This document shows, one piece after another, positions 15,096 to 23,400 of a stretch of DNA of 30,930 nucleotides. A program made the translations under genes and the position numbers. Every line of letters begins with the position of its first letter. The first letter of the stretch is position 1. The notes under the pieces are model-generated. The model saw only the letters and a list, made by a program, of their open reading frames with translations. It did no database searches and was not told the DNA's origin. Source of the stretch: RGIG2206 sp045577615 (GTDB taxonomy: Bacteria > Bacillota > Clostridia > Oscillospirales > Acutalibacteraceae); the NCBI GenBank assembly GCA_045577615.1, contig JAZNIT010000048.1, forward strand, positions 1 through 30,930. The letters are read 5' to 3'.

Positions 15096-15734
15096 ATGAG
15101 TAAATTTCCGCTTTTTAACGGATTAACCGAGGCAGAAGTTCAATCAATTGTTGAACATCCCGAATGTGAGCAAATCTTGTTTAAAGCCAACAGCATAATT
15201 TACTCTGCCGACCAATTCCGCCACGCAGTTGGTGTGATTTTGTCGGGCAAGGCAGTTGCCAAAAACGGCGACGACAGTGGCGTAATTGTACGCTGCCTGT
15301 CAAAGGGTGATTGCTTTGGTGTTGCATCGGTCTTTGTTCACAACGGCAAGCCCTATGTGTCCAGCATAACCGCCAAAACCGATTGTACCGTTTTGTTCAT
15401 TCCCGAGTCGGTGATTTCAGTTTGTCTGACACAGTACAAGAATTTTGCCGTTAACTACGTCAACTTTTTAACGGGCAGAATTCAATACCTCAACCGATTG
15501 GTCAGCGCATATTCATCTCCTAACGTCGAGACCAAGCTTGCTCGATTTATATCGGCTTATGTAGATGGGGAAGATGTGCCTTTTGATTTGAATATGACCA
15601 GCTTATCAAAATCGTTGGGTATTGGCAGAGCATCTCTTTACCGTGCTCTTGACAGCTTGGAATCAAACGGAGTAATCAAACGCGATTCAAAGCGAATTAT
15701 TATAACCGACATCAAAAAAATCAAACAATATTAA
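15096..15734 (+). CDS. Crp/Fnr-family transcriptional regulator
   Basis: 212 residues. The N-terminal cyclic-nucleotide-binding-like beta barrel runs to about 120 (SGKAVAKNG, then CLSKGDCFGVASVF, a degenerate form of the ligand loop). A dimer helix follows, then a winged helix-turn-helix at about 165-205 with NMTSLSKSLGIGRASLYRALDSLESNGVI. The Arg/Glu pair that contacts cAMP in Crp is not evident and there is no Fnr-type N-terminal Cys cluster, so the effector is unknown. SD GAGGTGAG precedes ATG 15096. It leads an operon with an ABC importer 14 bases downstream and is probably its local regulator. Confidence 0.9.
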   Translation: MSKFPLFNGLTEAEVQSIVEHPECEQILFKANSIIYSADQFRHAVGVILSGKAVAKNGDDSGVIVRCLSKGDCFGVASVFVHNGKPYVSSITAKTDCTVLFIPESVISVCLTQYKNFAVNYVNFLTGRIQYLNRLVSAYSSPNVETKLARFISAYVDGEDVPFDLNMTSLSKSLGIGRASLYRALDSLESNGVIKRDSKRIIITDIKKIKQY

Positions 15735-15748
15735 ACGGAGGAATTATT

Positions 15749-16783
15749 ATGAAAAAAGTTATCTCACTCGTTCTCGCATTGGTTTTAGTGTTAGGTGTCT
15801 TTGCCTCTTGCGGCAGCAACACCACCGACACCTCCTCTGTTGAGCAACCCTCATCAACCGCTCCCGCCAAAAAGCCCGACGTAAAGCTTGCTGCTATTAT
15901 GGGCCCCACAGGTATGGGTATGTCATATTTGCTTGACGACTCCAACAACGGCAAAACCCTTAATAACTACAAGTACGAGGTGTTCTCAGGTCCCGAGGAT
16001 ATCGGCCCCAAGCTTGTATCAGGTAAGTTGGATATTGCTGCATTGCCCACCAATGCGGCTGCAAATCTTTACAACAAATCTAACGGCAAAATCAAGGTAA
16101 TTGCACTTAATACACTTGGTGTTCTCTACATCGTTACCAAGGGTGATGCAATCAAAACCGTTGACGACCTTAAGAACAAAACCATCTACGTCAGCGGTCA
16201 GGGCGCGACCCCTGAGTATATTCTCACCAGCGTTCTTAACAATAACGGCCTGCAGGTAGGCAAGGATGTAAAGTTAGACTTCACCTATGCTAACCACGAC
16301 GATTTGGTAGCATATGCAGCAACAGGCAAAGCAGACATTCTCCTTTTGCCCGAGCCCAAGGTTACCGCATTGCTTAACAAAAACGCCGAATATAAGGTTG
16401 CCTTCGACCTTAACGATTTGTGGGCAGAAGCCAACGGTGACAAAAATGACGACAGCTCAATCGTAATGGGCTGTGTAGCCGTAAACACCGCCTTTGCAGA
16501 GGCTAATCCCGACGCAGTTGCAAACTTCCTCACCGAGTACAAAGCATCGGTTGACAAGGTAAACCTTGATTATACCGCTGCATCAGAGGTTATCGCAAAG
16601 GTCGGCATCGTTCCTGCCGCTCCCGTAGCACTCAAGGCATTGCCTCGCTGCCAGATTGTATGCATCACCGGCAAGGCAATGCAGGCAAAAATCCACAAAT
16701 TCTACAACGTACTTTACACAGCTAATCCCGACTCAATAGGAGGAAAGCTGCCCGATGACAATTTCTACTATACTGAAAAATAA
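15749..16783 (+). CDS. ABC transporter substrate-binding lipoprotein (SsuA/TauA-like)
   Basis: 344 residues. Lipoprotein signal at the N-terminus: MKKVISLVLALVLVLGVFASC, with Cys20 or 21 as the lipidation site. A Ser/Thr-rich linker follows, then a two-lobed type II binding fold: KLAAIMGPTGMGMSYL, KLVSGKLDIAALPTNAAANLY, VDDLKNKTIYVSGQGATPEYIL and GKADILLLPEPKVTALL, the pattern of nitrate/sulfonate/taurine-type binding proteins. The anionic ligand is not predictable from these motifs. It is followed by its own permease and ATPase, and by luxS, which hints at a sulfur compound. Confidence 0.88.
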   Translation: MKKVISLVLALVLVLGVFASCGSNTTDTSSVEQPSSTAPAKKPDVKLAAIMGPTGMGMSYLLDDSNNGKTLNNYKYEVFSGPEDIGPKLVSGKLDIAALPTNAAANLYNKSNGKIKVIALNTLGVLYIVTKGDAIKTVDDLKNKTIYVSGQGATPEYILTSVLNNNGLQVGKDVKLDFTYANHDDLVAYAATGKADILLLPEPKVTALLNKNAEYKVAFDLNDLWAEANGDKNDDSSIVMGCVAVNTAFAEANPDAVANFLTEYKASVDKVNLDYTAASEVIAKVGIVPAAPVALKALPRCQIVCITGKAMQAKIHKFYNVLYTANPDSIGGKLPDDNFYYTEK

Positions 16784-17540
16784 ACCAATTCGATACACCT
16801 TAATAACTGTCCTTTGGCTTGCCATTTGGCAGCTGGTCAGTGCGCTTATAAATGAGGAGATACTTTTCGTATCTCCTTTAAGTGTCCTTCGAGCCCTTTT
16901 CGAAATGGGGCAAACAGAAGAGTTCTGGTTATCTCTGATGGCTTCAATATGCCGCGTTTTCGGCGGCTTTGCCATTGGATATTGCGCAAGCTTCGCACTA
17001 GCTGTTATTGCCCACAAAAACGCCTTGTTTAAGGATTTTGTGTCACCCATAATCAGCATTGTCAAATCCACTCCCGTGGCATCCTTTATAATTCTCGCTT
17101 TGGTGTGGATAGGCAAAAGCACCGTGCCGATTTTCATCAGTATGCTTATGGTGGTGCCCATCGTGTGGAGCAACACCCTTGCAGGCCTTGGCAATATTGA
17201 TGTGCAGCTTGTTGAAATGGCGCGAGTCTACAAAATGCCTTTTATGAAGCGCACCCGATTGATATATTTTCCCTCAATCTTTCCTTATCTTCTTTCGGCA
17301 TCGGGCTCAGGCCTGGGCCTTTGCTGGAAGGCAGGCATAGCTGCCGAGGTAATTTGCCGCTCTGCCTATTCAATCGGTAACGAAATTTGGGAAACCAAGT
17401 ACTACATTCTTACCGATAAAATGTTTGCCTGGACGGCTACCGTTATAATTATGAGCGTGATTTTTGATGCTTTGATTAAAAAGGCGTCAAAGGCCGCCTT
17501 CAAACGCTTTGCAACGGAGGGTGGAAATAATGAAGCTTAA
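16755..17540 (+). CDS. ABC transporter permease (SsuC/TauC-like)
   Basis: 261 residues with about six transmembrane helices. The cytoplasmic coupling loop GNIDVQLVEMARVYKMPFMKRTRLIYFPSIFPYLLSA (EMA...G-like region) matches the BPD_transp_1 family, which touches the ATPase. ATG 16755 lies inside the end of the binding-protein gene (29-base overlap) and has AGGAGG at 16739-16744, so the two are coupled. Confidence 0.92.
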   Translation: MTISTILKNKPIRYTLITVLWLAIWQLVSALINEEILFVSPLSVLRALFEMGQTEEFWLSLMASICRVFGGFAIGYCASFALAVIAHKNALFKDFVSPIISIVKSTPVASFIILALVWIGKSTVPIFISMLMVVPIVWSNTLAGLGNIDVQLVEMARVYKMPFMKRTRLIYFPSIFPYLLSASGSGLGLCWKAGIAAEVICRSAYSIGNEIWETKYYILTDKMFAWTATVIIMSVIFDALIKKASKAAFKRFATEGGNNEA

Positions 17541-18099
17541 CAATATTTCAGTTGCCTTCGATGGCAAGCAGGTGCTCAAAAACTTCACTTGTACCATTGC
17601 TCCAAAGGGACTCACCGCTGTGGTTGGTGAGTCGGGCAGCGGCAAAACCACTCTGTTCAGAGTGCTGTGCGGCCTTCAAAAGCCCGACAGCGGCACAGTT
17701 GAGCAAGCCCCTGCAAGAATTGCCTATGCGTTTCAGGAGCCCCGTCTGCTGCCCTGGCTTAACGGACTGCAAAATGTAATGAGCGTGTCCGACCAAAAGG
17801 ATGAAGCCCGAGCCATTTATTTGCTCAACAGACTGGGCATATCCAACGAGGATGCTCAAAAACTGCCTGCAAAACTTTCGGGCGGAATGCGCCAACGGGT
17901 TGCTATTGCAAGAGCCTTGTATTATAATGCAGATATGTATCTTTTTGACGAGGCTTTCGCAGGACTTGACATTGACAACATCAACAAGGTTATAACCCTG
18001 CTTAAAGAAAAGTCAAAGAGTGCAGCGGTGATAGTAATAACCCACGAGCATGCCGATTTACTTTCACCTGACCAAACTATAGTTATGGAGAAGTTGTAA
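17530..18099 (+). CDS. ABC transporter ATPase (SsuB/TauB-like)
   Basis: 189 residues, short for the family. Walker A is GESGSGKT, the Q-loop AFQEPRLLPWL, the signature LSGGMRQRVAIARAL, Walker B MYLFDEAFAGLD and the switch His is in ITHEHADL. AFQEPRLLPWL is typical of the nitrate/sulfonate/taurine subclass. Start ATG 17530 (SD GGAGG at 17518-17522) overlaps the permease by 11 bases; an upstream in-frame start at 17509 would add a tail coded in the permease end. Its stop overlaps the luxS start (TAATG). Confidence 0.94.
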   Translation: MKLNNISVAFDGKQVLKNFTCTIAPKGLTAVVGESGSGKTTLFRVLCGLQKPDSGTVEQAPARIAYAFQEPRLLPWLNGLQNVMSVSDQKDEARAIYLLNRLGISNEDAQKLPAKLSGGMRQRVAIARALYYNADMYLFDEAFAGLDIDNINKVITLLKEKSKSAAVIVITHEHADLLSPDQTIVMEKL

Positions 18100-18557
18100 T
18101 GAAAACTATAAAAAGCTTTCTTGTAAATCATGATGTTTTGACACCGGGCGTATACGTTTCTCGGATTGACCGAGATGTTGTAACCTATGACCTGCGCTTC
18201 CGCCACCCAAATAGGGAAGAGGTGCTGCAAAACGATTCAATTCACACCATCGAGCATCTTTTTGCCACATATGCCCGCAACAGTCAGTATTCAGATAATA
18301 TTATTTATTTCGGTCCCATGGGATGCCGCACCGGCTTTTATTTCCTCACTGCAGGGCTTGATGACCAAACGGTGCTTAATATCGTTAAGGACGGAATGAC
18401 CTTTGTAAGGGATTACGAGGGCGAGATACCCGGCACGACTGCCGTTGAATGCGGCAATTATAAAGAGCATAGCCTGCCTCTTGCCAAAATCGATGCTGCC
18501 CGCTATTGTGAGGATATCGAAAATATTACAGTAGAAGATATGAAATACAAAAAATAA
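18099..18557 (+). CDS. luxS: S-ribosylhomocysteine lyase
   Basis: 152 residues, full length for LuxS. It splits S-ribosylhomocysteine into homocysteine and DPD, the precursor of autoinducer-2, as part of the activated methyl cycle. The metal ligands are visible as HTIEH (His49, His53) and Cys118 in ECGNYKEH; the catalytic Cys76 is in FGPMGCRTGFY. ATG 18099 shares one base with the ATPase stop, so luxS is the last gene of the Crp-ABC operon, an unusual partner set. No strong terminator follows before the next promoter. Confidence 0.97.
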   Translation: MKTIKSFLVNHDVLTPGVYVSRIDRDVVTYDLRFRHPNREEVLQNDSIHTIEHLFATYARNSQYSDNIIYFGPMGCRTGFYFLTAGLDDQTVLNIVKDGMTFVRDYEGEIPGTTAVECGNYKEHSLPLAKIDAARYCEDIENITVEDMKYKK

Positions 18558-18628
18558 AGGCAAATGGCACAATATACTGTCGAAACACCTTGTTTTATTG
18601 TCTAAACATACAAAATATCTCAAAAAAG

Positions 18629-18657
18629 TTGCAAAGTTGTAACCTTTACAGTATAAT
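18629..18657 (+). promoter_or_regulatory. Promoter of the M23 peptidase gene
   Basis: TTGCAA (18629-18634), 17-bp spacer, TATAAT (18652-18657). The whole core promoter lies inside the long inverted repeat at 18632-18681. Confidence 0.75.
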
Positions 18658-18681
18658 CAATCTGTAATTGTTACAACTTTG
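18632..18681. repeat. 50-bp inverted repeat centred on the -10 box
   Basis: CAAAGTTGTAAC (18632-18643) is mirrored by GTTACAACTTTG (18670-18681), and inner arms TTACAG (18645-18650) by CTGTAA (18662-18667). Only the linker between arms is unmatched. It is likely an operator or a 5'-leader hairpin for the peptidase gene. Confidence 0.75.
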
Positions 18682-18685
18682 TAAT
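18669..18685 (+). promoter_or_regulatory. Candidate WalR (YycF) box
   Basis: TGTTAC-N5-TGTAAT fits the published WalR consensus TGT(A/T)A(A/T/C)-N5-TGT(A/T)A(A/T/C) at every defined position. It lies about 11 bases after the -10, the placement expected for repression. The downstream gene is a wall peptidase, the typical WalR target class. No walRK genes are in the window. Confidence 0.55.
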
Positions 18686-18705
18686 TATTTTTGGAGGTGA
18701 ACAGT

Positions 18706-19986
18706 ATGATATCGAAGCTTAAAAGTATGATGAACGACCTTATCATACTGTTTAAAAATAGCGCTCGATTCAAAAAAGCCGCTTGCGGAGCATTGTCCTT
18801 TGTTGTCGTTGCAACAATATTTGTTTCAGTCTTTGCAGCTACTGATTTGACCTATGCCCTCGAGGTTAGCGTCAGCGGTGAAAATTGCGGCTATGTAACC
18901 CACCGCGAAATTGTAGATAAAGCGGTTGACTCCCTTGACGAGATTTCCCTGTCAGAGGATGAGGCATACACACAACCTCAGGTAGATTGTGCATACACGC
19001 TTGTGCCTTCCTCTCAGCTTATTTCATCGGTTGAACTGGCCGACAACATTGTCAGCAACGATGAAAAGGTTAACAAGGTAATTTGCGTTTTTGTAAACGG
19101 AGTTGCCTTTGCCGAGATTACCTCTATGGAAAAGGGTGTAGATCAGCTTACAAACTTTGCAGGTGAAAAACGTTTTTACAATGAAATAGAAATTCGCGAG
19201 TGCGTAATGTCTGACGTCGCAAAAAAGCGAATTGCTCTGCTTGAAAACCGCTTTAATGACAAGGTGGCAACAACTGTCGAGTATAAAACTGCGGCAGACG
19301 ATACCAAGCAATCAATCGGTGAAAGGTTTGCCATATCATCCGATGACGTGCCTGATTTCAATCCCGGCGACCTTATTGAGATAACTGCTTGCTTGCCTGC
19401 CTTTGCCCTTGTGACCAAGGTTGACACCGAGCACAAAAGGAGCATTCCTTCTACCGACGAATGCCCCGTTTCTTATTGGGAGATTACAACCTACTCTGCC
19501 ATTTATGTCGACGGCATCAAGCTTCGCACCGAGTATGCAGGCACCGAGCTTGTTGAAAAATTCCCCGACCAACCCACTGCCACCGCAGTTGTTGATGCAG
19601 GCAAGTACGGCTTTTGCTGGCCTGTGGATACCGGGTACAGACAGTACGTCAGCTCATATGTGGGTGACGGACGCGGTCACGCAGGCTATGATATCGCCGC
19701 TTCAAAAGGCACCCCTATTCTCAGCGTTCTCAGCGGCAAGGTTGAGTCGGTCAATGCATCAGGCTCTGCCTACGGCTTGCACTTTGTAATTAACCACGGC
19801 AACGGATTAAAAACCCTCTATGCCCACTGCTCAAAGCTTTACGTCAGCGTAGGCGATTGGGTAGAGCGAGGCGAGGTTGTGGCACTTATCGGCGCCACAG
19901 GTCGTTCAACCGGCCCCCACCTTCATTTTGAGGTGCGCAAAAACGGGGCACTTGCCAATCCCACCAACTATATAGGCAAAAGATAA
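18706..19986 (+). CDS. Secreted or anchored M23 peptidase with G5-like region
   Basis: 426 residues from ATG 18706 (SD GGAGGTGA at 18693-18700). One N-terminal hydrophobic helix (ACGALSFVVVATIFVSVFAA) acts as signal anchor. Residues ~50-200 form a variable region rich in Val and Glu. About 255-305 resembles a G5-type domain (STDECPVSYWEI, then YVDGIKLRTEYAGTELVEKFPDQP). The C-terminal M23 domain is complete: GHAGYD (His, Asp), YAHCSKL and HLHFEV. Expected to cut peptidoglycan cross-links outside the membrane. The domain order matches clostridial spore- or division-associated M23 proteins; the precise role is open. Followed by a strong terminator. Confidence 0.88.
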   Translation: MISKLKSMMNDLIILFKNSARFKKAACGALSFVVVATIFVSVFAATDLTYALEVSVSGENCGYVTHREIVDKAVDSLDEISLSEDEAYTQPQVDCAYTLVPSSQLISSVELADNIVSNDEKVNKVICVFVNGVAFAEITSMEKGVDQLTNFAGEKRFYNEIEIRECVMSDVAKKRIALLENRFNDKVATTVEYKTAADDTKQSIGERFAISSDDVPDFNPGDLIEITACLPAFALVTKVDTEHKRSIPSTDECPVSYWEITTYSAIYVDGIKLRTEYAGTELVEKFPDQPTATAVVDAGKYGFCWPVDTGYRQYVSSYVGDGRGHAGYDIAASKGTPILSVLSGKVESVNASGSAYGLHFVINHGNGLKTLYAHCSKLYVSVGDWVERGEVVALIGATGRSTGPHLHFEVRKNGALANPTNYIGKR

Positions 19987-20019
19987 AACAACGGAGTAAT
20001 TTTACTCCGTTGTTGTTTT
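19987..20019 (+). terminator. Terminator after the M23 peptidase gene
   Basis: AACAACGGAGTAA (19987-19999) pairs with 20002-20014 and is followed by GTTTT. The tail also serves as the -35 of the next promoter. Confidence 0.85.
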
Positions 20020-20041
20020 ATTCATAATTATGTGCTATACT
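20013..20041 (+). promoter_or_regulatory. Promoter of the 20071 operon
   Basis: TTGTTT (20013-20018), 17-bp spacer, TATACT (20036-20041). The -35 is built into the preceding terminator. Confidence 0.5.
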
Positions 20042-20070
20042 TAAAACAATAATTAAGAGGTTGGTGCATT

Positions 20071-20592
20071 ATGGAAATTTTTGATGTATTTGTAGAACAG
20101 CTTGTAACCCGTCAAATGAAAAAGTCAGAGTTTGCACTTAAAATGGGACTTTTCGCTTTTTGCGGCTTGTTTGCAGGCGTTATTTTGCTTGTGGGTATGA
20201 TGAATTTGTCCCTTATGGGCATATTCGTTTTGCTTATAGCAGGCATAATTTATCTTGCATATTTTCTCGGCGGCAAGTTTAATATCGAGTTTGAATATTG
20301 CCTTACCAACGGCCTTTTCGACGTTGACGTGGTAACCGATATGAAAAGCCGCAAGCGTCTTGCATCATTCGAGTGCAAATCGGTGGAGGAGTTTGGCAAG
20401 TTTGAGCGTGAAAAGAATTATAACTGCGCTAAAACCCTGATGGCCGCCAATGAAGACAGCGAAAATCTATATTACTTCATTTACACTTCAAAAGAGTCGG
20501 GCAAAACCCTTGTTATAATCGAGCCCAACGAAAAGATGATTAACGGACTCAAGCGTTGCCTGCCCCGTCAAATGACAATAAATCTGTTCTAA
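20071..20592 (+). CDS. DUF6106-like small membrane protein
   Basis: 173 residues. The N-terminus MEIFDVFVEQLVTRQ is followed by two close transmembrane helices (about 25-47 and 50-66). A cytoplasmic domain of ~105 residues follows, with a FNIEFEYCLTNGLFDVDVV strand pair and SRKRLASFECKSVEEFGKF. The opening and layout fit what I recall of DUF6106 of Firmicutes; the label is tentative. It precedes the NAD(P)HX repair gene by 20 bases, so it is probably co-transcribed. No function known. Confidence 0.65.
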   Translation: MEIFDVFVEQLVTRQMKKSEFALKMGLFAFCGLFAGVILLVGMMNLSLMGIFVLLIAGIIYLAYFLGGKFNIEFEYCLTNGLFDVDVVTDMKSRKRLASFECKSVEEFGKFEREKNYNCAKTLMAANEDSENLYYFIYTSKESGKTLVIIEPNEKMINGLKRCLPRQMTINLF

Positions 20593-20612
20593 ACAGAGCA
20601 AGGTGGTGTAAG

Positions 20613-22151
20613 ATGTTTATTTATACCAAAAAAGAGGTTGTAACTGTTGAACAAAAGGCGATAGCATCGGGCATATCCCAACAGCGCCTTATGGAAAATG
20701 CAGGCAGCTCCGTCGCAAAAGAGATACGCAATCGCTTTCAGGTCAACGGCCTGAAGGTGGTCCTTTTGTGCGGCAGCGGCAACAACGGCGGCGACGGATT
20801 TGTGGCCGCACGCCGACTTTTTCAAGATGGTGCTCAGGTAGCGGTTGTGCTTACCGATTGCCTCCCCACGGGTGATGCAGCCGTCGATGCCTATAATTTT
20901 GCCAAAGGCCTTGATATACCCGTGTATTTTGCCGAGCAAAACTTTGATATATGTAGCAAGCTTATCCTTGCTTGCGATGTGGTGGTCGATGCGATTTACG
21001 GCTTCGGCTTTCACGGCAAGCTTAATCCTTCGGTAGCACGCCTTACCAAGCTCGCCAATATGAGCAAGGCCTACAAGGTCAGCGTCGACCTGCCAAGCGG
21101 CACCGATTGTGATACCGCCACCTGTGACGAAAATGCAATATGCGCTGATTTAACCGTCACCTTCGTGGCATATAAGCTCTGCCACCTTATGCACCCTGCA
21201 CTTAACAACTGCGGCAAGGTTATCCTTGCCGACATCGGCATTCCCAAGGATGCTTATATTGCCCCCACAATCAATGTTATCGACGACACTCTCGTTCGAT
21301 CTCTTATTCCCGAGCGCAAGGCCGACGGCCACAAGGGCACCTTTGGCACCCTTCACTGTGTCTGCGGCTCTTACGGAATGATTGGTGCCGCCGAGTTTGC
21401 CGCACGCGCCGCAATGAAAAGCGGTGTGGGCCTTGTCAAAATGTCGGTGTCAGATGGGGTATATAAGCTTTTGGCAGCCCGTTTACCCGAGCCGGTCTAT
21501 AATGTATGCACACTTCAAGACCAAGTACAGCTTGATTTAACTTCCGTAAGACCAATTCTCAAAGCCTCAAGCAAGGCCGATGCGCTGCTTTTTGGCTGTG
21601 GCAGCGGCAGCGATAATATTGTGGTCGGTCTTTTGCAAAATCTGATTGATAAGGTCGATATTCCTATGATTATCGACGCCGATGGCATAAATGCCCTTGC
21701 CAAGAATATAGATATATTGCGAAATGCAAAGTGCGATATTATTCTCACTCCACATTACGGCGAGATGGCTCGCCTTTGCGGAGTATCGGTAGGGGATGTA
21801 ATATCCAACCGTTTCCAATACGGTCAAAGGATAGCCACCGAGTATGGCGTAACCCTTGTTCTCAAGGGTGCACAAACCCTCGTCTTTGCCCCCGATGGCC
21901 AGATTTATGTAAACCTAACCGGTAATGATGGAATGGCCACTGCAGGCAGCGGAGATATGCTTGCAGGCATAATTTCCTCTTTTGTCTGCCAGGGCGTTCC
22001 CTCATACGAGGCGGCGCTGGCCGGTGTGTTTATCCACGCTTTGTGCGGCGATATAACTGCCTCCAATATGACCGCCTACTCCATGACCGTTAGCGATATG
22101 CTAAACCATCTGCACCTTGCCTTCGCCAAACTTATTGGTGGGGATGATTGA
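20613..22151 (+). CDS. nnr: Bifunctional NAD(P)HX epimerase / ADP-dependent dehydratase
   Basis: 512 residues from ATG 20613, which has AAGGTGG upstream; a longer in-frame start would overlap the previous gene. The N-terminal YjeF_N domain (to ~210) carries LMENAGSS and the Rossmann-like GSGNNGGDGFVAARRL. It epimerises damaged hydrated NAD(P)H. The C-terminal carbohydrate-kinase-like domain carries KGTFGTLHCVCGSYGMIGAAEFAARAA, DADGINAL, ILTPHYGEMARL and the ATP-site TGNDGMATAGSGDMLAGII. It dehydrates the S form using ADP or ATP. Both halves look intact, so this is the usual fused metabolite-repair enzyme. Confidence 0.95.
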   Translation: MFIYTKKEVVTVEQKAIASGISQQRLMENAGSSVAKEIRNRFQVNGLKVVLLCGSGNNGGDGFVAARRLFQDGAQVAVVLTDCLPTGDAAVDAYNFAKGLDIPVYFAEQNFDICSKLILACDVVVDAIYGFGFHGKLNPSVARLTKLANMSKAYKVSVDLPSGTDCDTATCDENAICADLTVTFVAYKLCHLMHPALNNCGKVILADIGIPKDAYIAPTINVIDDTLVRSLIPERKADGHKGTFGTLHCVCGSYGMIGAAEFAARAAMKSGVGLVKMSVSDGVYKLLAARLPEPVYNVCTLQDQVQLDLTSVRPILKASSKADALLFGCGSGSDNIVVGLLQNLIDKVDIPMIIDADGINALAKNIDILRNAKCDIILTPHYGEMARLCGVSVGDVISNRFQYGQRIATEYGVTLVLKGAQTLVFAPDGQIYVNLTGNDGMATAGSGDMLAGIISSFVCQGVPSYEAALAGVFIHALCGDITASNMTAYSMTVSDMLNHLHLAFAKLIGGDD

Positions 22152-22625
22152 TTGCATCGCTTATGCTTGGCAATGATAACCGTGGTGCTTCTGGCCTCTT
22201 GCACAAAAGCCACAACACCGCCCAAACCCATAACCGACGGCATAACCTGCTCGGTCACTGCAAAAGGCGAAACTAAAACAGAGCGCCTGTCCGTCACCCG
22301 AAGCGGAGAATGCTACGATGCCTATTTTATGCATACCGACGGCACCAAAGGGTTAGGGATGAGTATTTCTCCAAGCGGATGCTATTTAAGCTTTTATAAA
22401 GTCAAAAAGCAGATTGATATGCAGTATATATCCACAAGCCTGCCTGCACTGATTTATACCGCCCTCAACCACGATTATACTGCCGACAGCTATTCAGACG
22501 GAGTCTATACCTCAAGCGATACCTGCGGCAAATTTCAGGTGTGGGTAGGGGAGGACGGCCTTATCAGCAAAATTGATTTTATAAGCTATAAATATATATG
22601 CCAATTTGATTATAAAACTGCGTGA
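22152..22625 (+). CDS. Small putative lipoprotein
   Basis: 157 residues from a TTG start directly after the preceding TGA, with GGTGGGGA seven bases upstream. The lipobox is LLASC within MITVVLLASCTKATTPPK, giving a mature protein of ~140 residues anchored at Cys17 or so. The body is beta-rich and has two further Cys (ITCSV, and DTCGKF). It resembles small outer-face lipoproteins of Clostridia, but no family is recognised. Translational coupling with the NAD(P)HX enzyme gene suggests one operon. Confidence 0.75.
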   Translation: MHRLCLAMITVVLLASCTKATTPPKPITDGITCSVTAKGETKTERLSVTRSGECYDAYFMHTDGTKGLGMSISPSGCYLSFYKVKKQIDMQYISTSLPALIYTALNHDYTADSYSDGVYTSSDTCGKFQVWVGEDGLISKIDFISYKYICQFDYKTA

Positions 22626-22650
22626 TAATGCTATCTCGCAGTTTTTCTTT
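22615..22650 (+). terminator. Terminator after the lipoprotein gene
   Basis: AAACTGCG (22615-22622) pairs with CGCAGTTT (22637-22644), extended inside by GATA/TATC, and is followed by TTTCTTTT. The stem overlaps the stop codon. From 22651 to 22941 there is no gene: an orphan TATAAT at 22725-22730 has no good -35, and two repeat units lie at 22789-22899. Confidence 0.8.
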
Positions 22651-22788
22651 TACCATAGCAATAGATATAAAAAACACTGAAAATTTTAGTGGTTTTGTGA
22701 ATGGAAATGTTTATAACGCTTTGCTATAATCAAATTAGAAAAACATTGAGTACCTTTACGGTGTTAATGGCATAACCGGATTTAAGAA

Positions 22789-22899
22789 CACAGGGGACGG
22801 TTCTCTGTGTTGTGTCTATAAGACAAATTTGCAGATTAACAGGTGTGAGTTTTGGTGCTGTGAGAAAATTCTAAAGCGCACAGAGAACCGTCCCCTGTG
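22789..22899. repeat. Inverted pair of GGGGACGG-type mobile repeats
   Basis: A 21-bp sequence (22789-22809; core CACAGGGGACGGTTCTC) is repeated perfectly in inverse at 22879-22899. Each unit is itself an imperfect palindrome (CACAG...CTGTG). Units with this core recur in many bacterial genomes and are of the REP/RAYT or MITE type by my recollection. About 70 bases of non-coding DNA separate the two arms. Confidence 0.75.
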
Positions 22900-22941
22900 C
22901 ACCTGTATTTATTTCAATGAGTATGAAATGAGGTGTATCTC

Positions 22942-23397
22942 GTGATTAAAATTAAAAAGTTTAAAAATATTAGTGCTTTCTATCAAAATTTAGACACGTT
23001 TGCTGAACAAGTTGATAGCAACGTTAAAATTTTTAAAGAAAATACTTTTTATGATGATACACCTCGTTTTTACTTCAGAAAAATCAGCAAAACTACAACG
23101 GCAATATATTATGAAACAGGTGAAAGACCTAGGGCATTCAAGCTGAAACAAGATAAAACCTTTCTTATATGCAAACATTTCAAAATATTGAAAAAAGATT
23201 TCATATTTGCTTTTATTTTAGTTTCACCGGCACACTTTGTCTCTGCTTTGCCGTTATGTTTGATTTCTAGCCTGTTTTTTCAAGAGTTAAAGGAATTTTT
23301 AATTCTTGTCCCAATAATGTGGCTTTGTTTCCTTATTCTGGATTTTTCATCAATTCTTAAGCTGTTGGACTTTTTTGATGATATTGCAAATAAGTAA
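22942..23397 (+). CDS. Small AT-rich membrane protein inside a repeat-bounded cassette
   Basis: About 151 residues from GTG 22942, preceded by TGAGGTG at 22929-22935; the in-frame GTG at 22933 falls inside that SD. The N-terminal ~90 residues are soluble and basic (IKKFKNISAFYQNLDTF ... FKLKQDKTFLICKHFKILKK). Two hydrophobic helices follow at roughly 90-112 and 119-140. Base composition is richer in A+T than its neighbours, and a GGGGACGG repeat lies on both sides, so it is probably mobile cargo. No family is recognised. Confidence 0.65.
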   Translation: MIKIKKFKNISAFYQNLDTFAEQVDSNVKIFKENTFYDDTPRFYFRKISKTTTAIYYETGERPRAFKLKQDKTFLICKHFKILKKDFIFAFILVSPAHFVSALPLCLISSLFFQELKEFLILVPIMWLCFLILDFSSILKLLDFFDDIANK

Positions 23398-23400
23398 GAA

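Noticed and set aside
22741..22830. Coding remnant before the repeat pair (open frame beginning EYLYGVNG)
   Set aside because: Too short, no start or SD, and it runs into the mobile repeat; similarity to any family could not be supported.
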